Shown here one piece after another: positions 47,481 to 57,749 of a stretch of 64,000 nucleotides of DNA. The notes under the pieces were generated by a model, which ran no database searches, was not told the origin of the DNA, and saw only the letters and a list, made by a program, of their open reading frames with translations. The number at the start of each line of letters is the position of its first letter. Within the stretch, counting starts at the first letter, position 1. A program made the position numbers and the translations under genes. This DNA is from Isoetes taiwanensis (lineage: Eukaryota > Streptophyta > Lycopodiopsida > Isoetales > Isoetaceae): contig JAJEKV010000018.1 of the NCBI GenBank assembly GCA_021234155.1, forward strand, positions 16,931,415 through 16,995,414, given 5' to 3'.

Positions 47481-50225
47481 ATTTTGGAGGCATCACCCTT
47501 GGAGAACTTAATCCTATTTGCAAGTCTAGAAGGTTTGCCTCTCCTTTCAGTAAATGTATCAGGGCAACAAATTTTTCGAGTATTACCATCAAATATATTC
47601 TACAAGGTGCGACAAGAATGGTCATCTACACCACTTGGTATGCGAGCGACTTTTCCATGATATAGATTTGAAGTCTACGTTCTTTACATTGACAACAAAA
47701 CATTAGTCACTCAAAATACAACTTATGTTTACCATATTGTTAGTTCTGCCTAGATAGACCTTAGTGCTTATGCCTCTGGCCTCCGTGGACGTTAAAATAA
47801 ACTTCCTTCCTTCCTTCCTTCCTTTTGAACCTTTATGGCAGGAGCAGAAATGTGACAACTTTGTGGACGACTATATGTATAGCCGCAGTTTTCTCCTGGA
47901 TATGATCTTACTCCCCCACCTTATAGACATACGTCCTTTCGGTGTGTCCTCACCCATCCGGGTCGGGACACCTGAGCGAGGAGCCATCCACGTTAGTGGT
48001 ACACCATGCCTCTGAACGCGCCCTCGCGAGGATCAGAGTGGAATGGACCACGGCACGCGCCCCAGAAGGCTTCGCCCTACCTAATGGACGACTAAGTGGT
48101 CTCCATGTTACAGGCATGTTCATTCTTGGGATGTCAACCAGGCTTCGCGCTTCGCGCGTCACCTGGTTTCCAGCCCATGAATGTCAACTAAATGGACATT
48201 CCTGTATATAGGAGGGGTGGCGCTACCATCGACAACTGGGAGGGGGTCTCCTGTTTTTGTCGGAATGGCAGACCAAAGGCCGTTCCCATGGCGCAACCAA
48301 AATAGACGCCACAATAAAAGATGTGGGGCAACCAAAAGTGGCGCCACAATAAAAGATGTCACATGGCGCAACCAAAATAGACATCACAATAAAAGATTGA
48401 CCCAACTTCTATTTTGTTATGGTGGAAGTAATCGTGATATTGCACATGCGACTGCCTCTCTACCTTGTTGAGAAATGGGTCTTCTTCGTTCATATGCCAA
48501 TTGTCAAAATAACCAGCAATATTGCATGCAATATAATTGTCAAAATAACCAGCAATATTGCATGCAATATAATTGTCAAAATAACCAGCGGTAGTGTATG
48601 CAATGTAACAAATAAGCATCAACACCCATACACAATGGCAAAGACATCTCATACAATGTTGACTTGGCAAAGACGCCTCAAATTTTCTAGGATGTTCAAG
48701 ATTTATCTTATGGCATGTCCATGTTACGATATTATGATCAAGTTTGTTGGCTTTCAATGCTTTTGCAGGCTCGATTACCATATTGTGGCTTAAATTTTGT
48801 TAAGTAGGAAACTAAAACTACATAAGGGAAATGTGCCCCTTAAGGCAAAAATCTGTATTTGGGAATAATAGACGCTCGATACTCCACCATTCCAAGAAGA
48901 CCCACCAGAGCATAAGCAGAGGGTCCATCACTGTGCATCCAGATGCATCAACATTATGATAGATAGATACATAGTATTTTTACGTCATAAATAAGAAAAA
49001 AGAAATCATTAATTACATCATCTTGCGTGCTTGCAAATGTCATCATTTTATAAATACGCTCGCTATCTATATTGATGGATATCACAAATGGCGGAAATGA
49101 GCTTTTCATGCTGGCTTTTATGGTCGATCTGGTGGCACCACTTAGTTGTTAGGTTTGGAGACGGTTTTTGCATGCTAATCTTCCTTGTATTTTTACAAGA
49201 CTGTCGAAAATAGGCTATGGAAGTTTTCGAAGGTCCAAATCCCATTATCCAAGAACATTGCTACATCGAAGCTTCCATTTTGCTTTGGCAACATTGCAAG
49301 TAAGGATATTACTCCTTGATGATGATATCATTCAAGTATCTCTTTTCTAATAACATATTATGCCATTGTAAGACCCAACAAGGATCATAAATGCAGGTGC
49401 TATTGGAACATATACCACTACACCATTGGATCTGTAAAGGGTTTAACATCCTACGATCGGAGAAACAATGCAACATGCTTATACCACTTTTGTTGTAATG
49501 CTAGCATTTGTTAGCCTGGTACTGGATGCCATAACATGGAGATTTTCCATAACATGGAGATTATATCTGCAGAAACGAAAGGCAGAAGAGATTGATGAGC
49601 GGCCTAAAAATAATTTCATATATGCTCTTAGGTAGGATGCTATGTACGACCAGTTTTGATGGCCAAAGCCACCTTTTGGCTGTGCACCAAGTTCCGTTAC
49701 TTACTATCCTTAAATTATGGCATCATGAAATGTACTATGTAATGTGTATAAAGGAATGATTAGACTGTTTACTTTCATTGAGAAATGTACATGTTATTTT
49801 GGCCTTGAGTCTTTTGAATATGAAAAACCAAGCATGTAGGAAATTAGCTAATGCAATATTTGTGGGAAAGGAAAAGACTAAAATTTCTCATTGGTAAGAA
49901 TATACTCATTGACCAAACTATATTTGGTCTGAACTTGCAAAAAAGAAGGTGTGATTCTTAATCAAGTAAGATTTTGGAGCCATTATGAGGGCAAAGAAAC
50001 TGAATGTTGTAAACTTTTGGTTACAGTAAGGGTTAACTCCATTGAGCCATCTTCCCAAAGTTTCTAATAGTGATACAAACTCATGTAATTACCAGGATGC
50101 AAAAACATCAAAAGGCTCAAAGGGCATGTGAGTTATCAAAGTTGAAAATGCTGGAACTTGAAAAAGAGATGGAAAAATTGGTTGGACTAGAAGAACAAAG
50201 TGCAAGAAAGTTGCTTTACAAATAA
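47481..50225 (+). CDS. Unidentified gene, candidate C-terminal exons
   Basis: A possible exon 47,481-47,606 reads ILFASLEGLPLLSVNVSGQQ then IFRVLPSNIFYK. The 3' end is better supported: an exon ending at 49,631 (QKRKAEEIDERPKNNFIYAL) joins in phase across GTAGGA...CCAG to 50,096-50,225, which gives a charged coiled coil (KAQRACELSKLKMLELEKEM) and a stop. A hydrophobic stretch, VMLAFVSLVLDAITW, precedes the first part. The layout, short membrane segments then a basic coiled-coil tail, hints at a small organelle membrane protein. The family is not identified, and the middle exons are unclear. Confidence 0.35.
48283..48606. repeat. Two short tandem repeats
   Basis: About 48,283-48,395 holds three imperfect units of ggcgcaaccaaaatagac with gccacaataaaagatg. 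At 48,499-48,606 are three 36-bp units (aattgtcaaaataaccagca and on), the first two identical. Both look non-coding. Confidence 0.7.
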
Positions 50226-50999
50226 CCAAAAACCTTGCAGTAAGATTAAAGCGTTATTTATAGTCAAATTTTGCATCGTGCTTGTGGACTGTGTTTGACC
50301 CGTAGAAATGAGTTTGGCCTTTTGCTATGTCTGACATATGCTTTGCATCCAAGCCCAACAAAAAGGGCATAACGCGATACAATCAAACAGAAACCATGAA
50401 AACACACTCTCGGGCCACCGGAGGGCAACCCTCCGTGCGCAGCACCTTGTTTCCTTGGTAGAACTAATTTGGGCTCTCAATTCGTGGGAGTCATCATCAC
50501 CATCCAAACTTAATGGTATAATGTGGAGAATTTAGGAGAAAGCCTAATTCTCAATGGTTTTGGGCGTATAAAATTTTACATTTCGCAATATTTTGCGCAA
50601 AGTCATAATGTTATTTGCTCCCTTGTATTTAAGATAGTATACTATTCCCTTGTTATTTCGAGATTATGGCAAGCAGTGGATGGAACCATTGCCAACATAA
50701 TGGCCAATATATGGTATCCCAGAATATGCAATGAAGGCATGTGCCATGTAATTGATATCTCTCAAAAAATGGCCATAATATGGTAAAATATAGATGACGG
50801 TTTGTCAGACATGGCATAAACCATAGGGTTGTGCCTGTTTAAAGGTTTCAGATGAATACACTAGGTTGTTCTTATAGAAATATGGCATATGACATGCACT
50901 TGTTGTTTCTAAAGCTATGGACCCAAGGAAAATAAATGAGGTGTATGGAAAAAAGTGAAAAAAGCCTTTTAGGGTTTCGCAAGAAGGATTAAGGTTCCT
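50226..50999. other. No gene recognised
   Basis: Flank of the Mutator-like element. Several ORFs of 60-87 codons have no recognisable features. Confidence 0.45.
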
Positions 51000-51008
51000 T
51001 CCGAATTG

Positions 51009-51070
51009 CGAGCCCCGTAAATGTCGGACACCGACATGTTTTAACCATGTCATTTTGACATGTTATAGCC
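51009..51070 (+). repeat. Left terminal inverted repeat of the MULE
   Basis: Starts CGAGCCCCGTAAATGTCGG and ends TGACATGTTATAGCC. It holds the internal palindrome ACATGT and the pair TCGGACACCGA. The inner 15 bases are the inverse of the motif amplified in the central array. Confidence 0.95.
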
Positions 51071-51475
51071 GTGGATGGGGGATGACTCCTGATGGATGGG
51101 GGATGACTCCTGATGCCAGGGCATGGGCACGACCACCCATCTTCAATATGCCATGGATCCTCACGCCATGCAAGGATGGGGTTGAACTACTTGTACGGAT
51201 GTCAGAAAGACATGTTATAGCCACGAAGAAAGGAGGAATTCTGTTTTTTCAAACAGAGTGCCATTTCGAGACAATTCCTCCCCTTCCCGCGCCTTCGTTG
51301 GAGCGAAATTGATGTAAGAGGAACCCTAAACCCAAAGCTGGTCGATTTGGAGTGGAGCATTCACGTTTATTGAACCCATTCACTGATCAACAGACTTAAA
51401 ACCATTGTTCTTTCAGCCAAAATTTAAATTTGTTCACTTTGTTTACAATGTAAAATCGGCCAGCATTGTGCCACT

Positions 51476-51843
51476 ATGGATGTATGCAAAAACAACTTTG
51501 CTAACGACAAGCCCAATGATATTTACTCAGTCTGGCAGCAGGTAAGAGTATCAAAGTTCTTTATTTTTGGAAAAACATGGCACATTACATCATCTCCTCG
51601 CTTCATTTCCTTACGCTTTTGTGGCGGATGTTGGAAGGGATTGAGGCACAAAATCCTCTCGAGGGACCTTTCAGCCAAAAGGATTTGCAATGGACAGAAG
51701 ACAAAAGAGTAAAGAAAGCGGTTGGCTCAGTTAGTGGTGTTTCAGCCCAATTTTGTTACATTCCAAACCCTGCGTGTGTTCAGATTTTGTTGAGGGGAGA
51801 GGAGAAATGTGCATTGCCCAACAGATTTCTACAAGAGCACTAG
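51476..51843 (+). CDS. Possible 5' exons of the MULE transposase
   Basis: An ATG at 51,476 starts MDVCKNNFANDKPNDIYSVW and meets a strong donor (cag/gtaaga) at 51,541. A second open stretch to 51,843 includes LWRMLEGIEAQNPLEGPF and QFCYIPNPACVQILL. Position and composition suit N-terminal transposase exons, but I could not confirm a spliced reading into 52,167. Confidence 0.35.
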
Positions 51844-52166
51844 CAAATCCAAAAACCAGGCTCTTTGAAACAACCTAATGTGAATAGTCATTTGACATAC
51901 ACAATGTAAAGCCTATTTTGAAATATTTTGTTTGGTGTGTTTGGTGTGTTTGGTGTCAAGAACTAAATTAAAATGTAACTTGCCATTTGTAATTGTAGCT
52001 ACTGGTGCACTTATGGACCAAGTGATTTCAGCGAGGACATTCATCCAATTGAGCCACGAAACCAAGGCAAGAACAGAAAGAAGAAAACCAAATGGGGGAA
52101 AGGATGGGATATTTGCGAGAACCTATGGAACAACAAGGTTGATCAGCAATGTATTGAGCAAAGCAA

Positions 52167-54377
52167 GTGGATGATTCTGACCATATTGAGCAGCAAGTGG
52201 ATGATTCTGAACAACGTGGTAAAGGAAGGAATAAAAGGAAGAGTAGAGCTCAAGGTGGAAAAAAGAAGCAAGCAAGTCCTCTTCCTGATACTGCTGAAAT
52301 AGGCGAGCAGCATCCAATTACTAGAAGAAGTAGAAGATTGCGTGGTGAGTCCTACAAACGAGGTTGTATGTGTCACTTTTTAGTAAGACAACTATATATT
52401 AAACCGGAATGGAGTCAGATTGTATACTATAAGAAGAACCATATCAACAAGGAAGGTGTTGTTTGCCATGGTCAGATCCATGATGACAGTGTTGGCACAA
52501 GATATCAGCATGCACCATGGATTTCCAAAAAAAAAAAAGATTGGGTGAGGGGCTTGTTGGTAGAAGGTCACTCACGTCGAGAGATAATGAGGATGCATGA
52601 AGAGCAGGTTGTCCATAAGTTAGAAATGCAAGGGGCGGGCAGCAAGGATAGAGATGACTTTCTAGATATAGATGATATACGGAACACATTTGACGAGGTT
52701 TCTAAGTCCACCTGGAAGCAGCATATGAATGTGACTCAAAGTGTGAGAATGTGGGTAGATCAAAATCCAGATTCGGTCATCAAGAAGGGGCACCCTTCCA
52801 TCTTGGGATCATGACACCTTTTCAAATGGAAATGTTATTGAAATATGGCAAGGGAAATGCCATAGCAATGGATGCCACCTTCAAGACTAATGACTTGAGG
52901 TTTATGTTGTATACCTTCATTGTATTTGATAGCCACAGAAATGGAGTGCCCGTTGCATGGGTTTTGACGTCTAGCTCAACGAAAGTTGACATTCAATGTT
53001 GGCTTCAACATATGAAGAACCATATACACCTAGAAGATCCTACATGGGCCCCCTCTTGCTTTATAGTTGACGATGCGGAGGCAGAGATTGGTGCTTTGGA
53101 GTTGGTATGGCCAAAGACCCCTATTCAGTTGTGCCTTTGGCATGTCAGACGTTCGTGGTTTAAAGTTTTGGTAAGATATGTGCATAATTCCTCTGTACGA
53201 AAGGAGATGTTTAAGGATATGGGTGACATCATGTATGGTACCAAGGTTGAGCCTATAGAGGAGGATGGGATATTCAAGGAAGATTATAGGGAAGCTTGTG
53301 CAAGAGCAGGCAAGGCTCGCCTTGAACAATTCAAGGAGAAATGGAAGGAGTACGAACAAGTTGTTGCTTATGTCAACAAGGAATGGACAAACAATGTGTG
53401 CTCATGGATTATCGTGTCGAGAATGTATCCCCATAGTAACCAAGAGACCCATACCTTTGCCAGAGAGTCCTATCATCTTTGCCTTGAAGAGAAGGTTGGG
53501 TATTTTTAAGCATGAGTTGAGGGGAAGAAGATTAGATTGGCTGATCTACATGTTGGTACATGACCTAGGGAATCGTCTAGTGTACGAGAGGTTCGTGAAG
53601 GAGAGTGGTTTCAAGTTGAATTACTATAAAGAAAAGATCGTGGAGTGTGCAATAATTGGAGCCAGAAGTATTCCAGATGATGCTGTTACTTGGGTGGACC
53701 TTGAAAAGGGTGAGGCTCATGTTTGGAGTCAAACAACCAATGGTGTCCCTTACTTGGTTGTTGTGAGTGATAAGCAATGGAGTTGTTGTGATTGTGCATG
53801 GGCCATGAAAGGCAACATATGCAAGCACCAGGTGAAGGTTCTTCAAATGATAAATCATTGCAAAGAGAGAGACATTTTGGCAGCATGTGGCACGATGGTT
53901 GGGACAACAAAGGGGGGCTTGGAAAATTTATCGTCAGGTGATGATGGAGCAAATGTGAGCGGTTGTGGAATGAAGAATGATGTTACTGGTTCAATGGAGG
54001 GTGATGAAGTTGCCAAAAACGCGGGCCAAACGGATGTCAAAACTTATGCATACAATGAGAACAATTTAATGGCAAGCATAGAAGAATCATGGGATCAAGT
54101 GAAGGGTGCAATTGCACAATGTCCTAGTCTCTTACCACATGTTGACTTCCTCATGAAAGAACTCAGGATCAAGGTAGAAAGGCTGAAAATTACAGCAGAT
54201 AGAGAGTTCATTGACATGATTGTACCACCCATGCCAGGAGGGAAAGAAGATGGCACAGGGAATAGTCTTTCTAGATTACAATCCTACATAGACTTGGGCA
54301 AGAAACGAAAGGGTGGAGAACAAAAAGAGAGCATCTTCGAGAGGGAGTTGCAACAACATCTATTACTTGATCCATAA
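52167..54377 (+). CDS. MULE transposase (DDE, SWIM zinc finger)
   Basis: The protein runs through three registers. 52,167-52,814: basic Lys-rich N-terminus, then CMCHFLVRQLYIKPEW and VCHGQIHDD. From about 52,775: the catalytic core with MDATF (first Asp, codon 52,871-52,873), FIVDDAEAEIGAL (second Asp region, 53,069-53,074), CLWHVRRSW, and ARESYH (the catalytic Glu, 53,465-53,467). After a one-base shift near 53,476: ALKRRLGIFKHELRG, a SWIM finger CDCAWAMKGNICKH (53,785-53,830), and an acidic tail. This is the family layout of MURA-type transposases that cut and paste by the DDE mechanism. The two single-base shifts (about 52,780 and 53,476) would inactivate it unless they are read errors. 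A tandem duplication of 24 bases lies at 52,165-52,215. Confidence 0.9.
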
Positions 54378-54589
54378 TGAAGTGGTAGTGAAGGATGTGA
54401 AGTGGTTCATGGCCTAACATGTCAAGCTTATGAATATCATGGCCTAATTTTGAGATGAACACTATATGTATTCTGTACTTAAATTCCTAATATACAAGAT
54501 CATCCAAGCTCTTAACTTAACAAGTGCCTAGGACTATAACGCTATGTATTGTGTACTTAAATTCCTTGTCTACTTAAATTTCTGACTGG

Positions 54590-57125
54590 CTATAACATGT
54601 CAGGGTGTGGCTATAACATGTCAGGTAGTGGGTATAACATGTCAGGGACTGGCTATAACATGTCAGGGAATGGCTATAACGTGTCAGGTGCTGGCTATAA
54701 CATGGCAAGTTCCAAGGCTATAACATGTCAGTGACTGGCTATAACATGTCAGGGATGGCTATAACGTGTCAAGGACTGGCTATAACGTGTCAATTGCTGG
54801 CTATAACAAGTCAAGGTCCAAGGCTATAACATGTCAAAGTCCAAGGCTATAACATGTCAAGGTCCAAGGCTATAACATGTCAGGGAATATACATGGCTAT
54901 AACGTGTCAGGGAGTCGGTATAACATGTCGGGTTGTGGCTATAACATGTCAAAATCTAAGGCTATAACATGTCAGTGACTGGGTATGACAAGTCAAGGTC
55001 CACGGCTATAACATGTCAGGGATTGGCTATAACATGTCAAGTGGGTGCCACCTAGATCTAAGGGTGCCACCTAGGTCTATGGGTATCAACGTGCTACGTG
55101 TGCCAAGTGTGCCAAGTGTGCCACCTAGGTCTAAGGGTATCAAAGCGCCACGTGGGTGCCCTATTCGTGCCACCTAGGTCTAAGGGTATCAAAGTGCCAC
55201 GTGTGCCAAGTGGATGCCACCTAGGTGTAAGGGTGCCACGTGTGCCACGTGTCCAAGCTCTTAACAAGTGCCTAGGACTATAACACTATGTATTGTGTAC
55301 TTAAATTCCTAGTCTACCTAAATTTCTGACTGGCTATAACATGTCAGGGAGTGGCTATAACATGTCAGGTAGTGGGTATAACATGTCAGGGACTGGCTAT
55401 AACATGTCAGGGAATGACTATAACATGTCAGGGACTGGGTATAACAAATCAAGGTCCAAGGCTATAACATGTCAGGGACTGGCTATAACATGTCAAGGTC
55501 CAAGGCTATAACATGTCAGGGACTGGCTATAACATGTCAGGGATTGGGTATAACAAGTCAAGGTCCAAGGCGGGACTGGCTATAACATGTCAGGGACTGG
55601 GTATAACAAGTCAAGGTCCAAGGCTATAACATGTCAGGGACTGGCTATAACATGTCAAGGTCCAAGTCTATAACATGTCAGGGATGGCTATATATAATAT
55701 GGCCACCTGACATATGTGCCAAATTGGGTGTCAAGTGTGCCACATGTGCCACGTGTGCCAAGTGGGTGCCAAGTGTGCCAAGTGGGTGCCACGTAGATCT
55801 AAGGGTGCCACCTAGGTCACATGTGCCAAATTGGGTGCCACACGTGCCAAATGTGTGCCAAGTGTGCCACATGTGCCACGTGTGCCAAGGGTGCCATGTG
55901 GGTGCCAAGTGTGCCAAGTGGGTGCCACATGTGCCAAGTAGGTGCCACATAGATCTAAGGGTGCCACCTAGGGCACATGTGCCAAATTGGGTGCCACATG
56001 TGCCAAGTGGGTGCCACGTGTGCCAAGTGGGTGCCACGTAGATCTAAGGGTGCCACCTAGGTCACATGTGCCCCGGTGGGTGCCACCGCGTGCCAAATGT
56101 GTGCCAAGTGTGCCACATGTGCCACGTGTGCCATGTGGGTGCCAAGTGTGCCAAGTGGGTGCCACATGTGCCAAGTAGGTGCCCGCATTAGATCTAAAGG
56201 GTGCCACCTAGGGCACATGTGCCAAAGTGGGTGCCACATGTGCCAGTGGGTGCCACATGTGCCAAAGTGGGTGCCCGCCAAGTGGGTAGATCTAAGGGTG
56301 CCACCTAGGGCACATGTGCCAAATGTGTGCCAAGTGTGCCACATGTGCCACGTGTGCCAAGTGGGTGCCAAGTGTGCCAAGTGGGTGCCACATGTGCCAA
56401 GTGGGTGCCACGTAGATCTAAGGATGCCACCTAGGGCACATGTGCCAAAGTGGGTGCCACATGTGTGCCAAATTGGGTGCCAAAGTGTGCCACATGTGCC
56501 AAGTGTGTGCCAAGTGTGCCAATTGGGTGCGGTGGGTGCCAAGTGTGCCAAGTGGGTGCCAAGTGTGCCAAGTGGGTGCCACATGTGCAAGTGTGTGCCA
56601 CATGTGCCAAGTGGGTGCCAAGTGGGTGCCACATGTGCCAAATTGGGTGCCAAGTGTGCCACGTGTGCCAAGTGTGTGCCAAGTGGGTGCCAAGTGTGTG
56701 CCAAGGGTGCCAAGTGGGTGCCAAGTGTGCCACGTGTGCCAAGTGGGTGCAACCTAGGTCTAGTGGCTCTAACATGTCCAAGCTCACAAGGCTATAACAT
56801 GTCGGCTATAACATGTCACCAGGGGCTATAACATGTCAAGGCCCAAGGGTATAACATGTCAGGGATGGCTATAACATGTCACTTATCTAGGGCTATAACA
56901 TGTCACTTGTCTAGAGGGCTATAACATGTCACTTGTCTAGGGCTATAACATGTCACTTGTCTAGGGCTATAACATGTCACTTGTCTAGGGCTATAACATG
57001 TCACTTGTGTAGGGCTATAACATGTCACTTGTGTAGGGCTATAACATGTCACTTGTGTAGGGCTATAACATGTCACTTGTCTAGGGCTATAACATGTCAC
57101 TTGTGTAGGGCTATAACCTGCCACC
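54590..57125 (+). repeat. Array of the TIR-end motif GGCTATAACATGTCA
   Basis: About 50 copies or near-copies of GGCTATAACATGTCA fall in three blocks: 54,590-55,040 (about 21), 55,330-55,690 (about 16) and 56,760-57,125 (about 17). Spacers of 5-10 bases vary (gggact, aggtcca, cttgtctag). The last block is regular, unit GGCTATAACATGTCACTTGT plus ctag. The motif is the inverse of the inner 15 bases of the left TIR and matches the right TIR directly. Single copies also occur near 51,210 and 60,755. Confidence 0.95.
55040..56760 (+). repeat. GTGCCA-type tandem array
   Basis: Interleaved with the motif array: long runs of gtgccaagtgggtgcca, gtgccacatgtgcca and gtgccacctaggtctaag, about 9-17 bp units in no fixed order. 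Translations in any frame are short Trp/His or Cys/Gly-rich periods with no real protein (the ORFs of 100-250 codons here are artefacts). It carries many GTGCCAC and CACATGTG cores. Confidence 0.9.
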
Positions 57126-57570
57126 TAACACCGCCACTAAACACGCCACCTATTCGACCACCTAATCCGCCAAGTGGGCGCCATATATTCGCCACCTAAC
57201 AGACCACCTATCGCCACCTATGCTGCCACATATTAGCCACCTATGCTGCCACCTATTCTCGCCACCTATTACGCCACATGGCTGTCACCTAACCCTGCCA
57301 CCTATTAGGCCACCTAGTTCTGCCACCTATGTTGCACCTATCTTTGCTTTGCTGTTCTTCTTCTTGCCACCTAACGCCACATGTCACCTATTCGCCGCCA
57401 ACTATCTTTGCCCACGTAATCTGCCACCTATGCCACATGGTTGCCAATTGTGCTGGCACCTATTCTGCTGCCACATGCACTGCCACATGTACTGCCACCT
57501 GCCACCTATTCTTCCACCTAACAGCCACATGGCTGCCACTATCTTGCCACCTACCACCTCCCATGCCATT
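57126..57570 (+). repeat. GCCACCTA-type degenerate array
   Basis: A third repeat, reading gccacctaa/gccacctattc with variants, runs from the end of the motif array to about 57,570. It looks like decayed or mutated derivatives of the previous array (GTGCCACCTA). No protein is encoded. Confidence 0.75.
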
Positions 57571-57749
57571 CGGTGCCGGTGTGGCCGCCATCGTGCTACA
57601 AGGAAAAACACATACATCTAAAATACAAATTTGCATGTTGAGTATACAAAAAGGACATTAGCATTTATCTCCCAAATTTGGTTTGCATAACATTGAAACA
57701 TCATGACAAAGGGTCAAAATAGGCTGTCACAAGTCTACCACACCCCTCT

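Noticed and set aside
55631-56831. Large ORFs on both strands rich in Cys-Ala-Lys or Thr-His-Leu
   Set aside because: They are translations of the GTGCCA tandem array; all frames stay open because the unit lacks stop codons. No gene.
54590-57125. Possible CRISPR array
   Set aside because: Repeats are short, variable and spacers of 5-10 bases are themselves repeated; plant nuclear context and TIR identity explain them.
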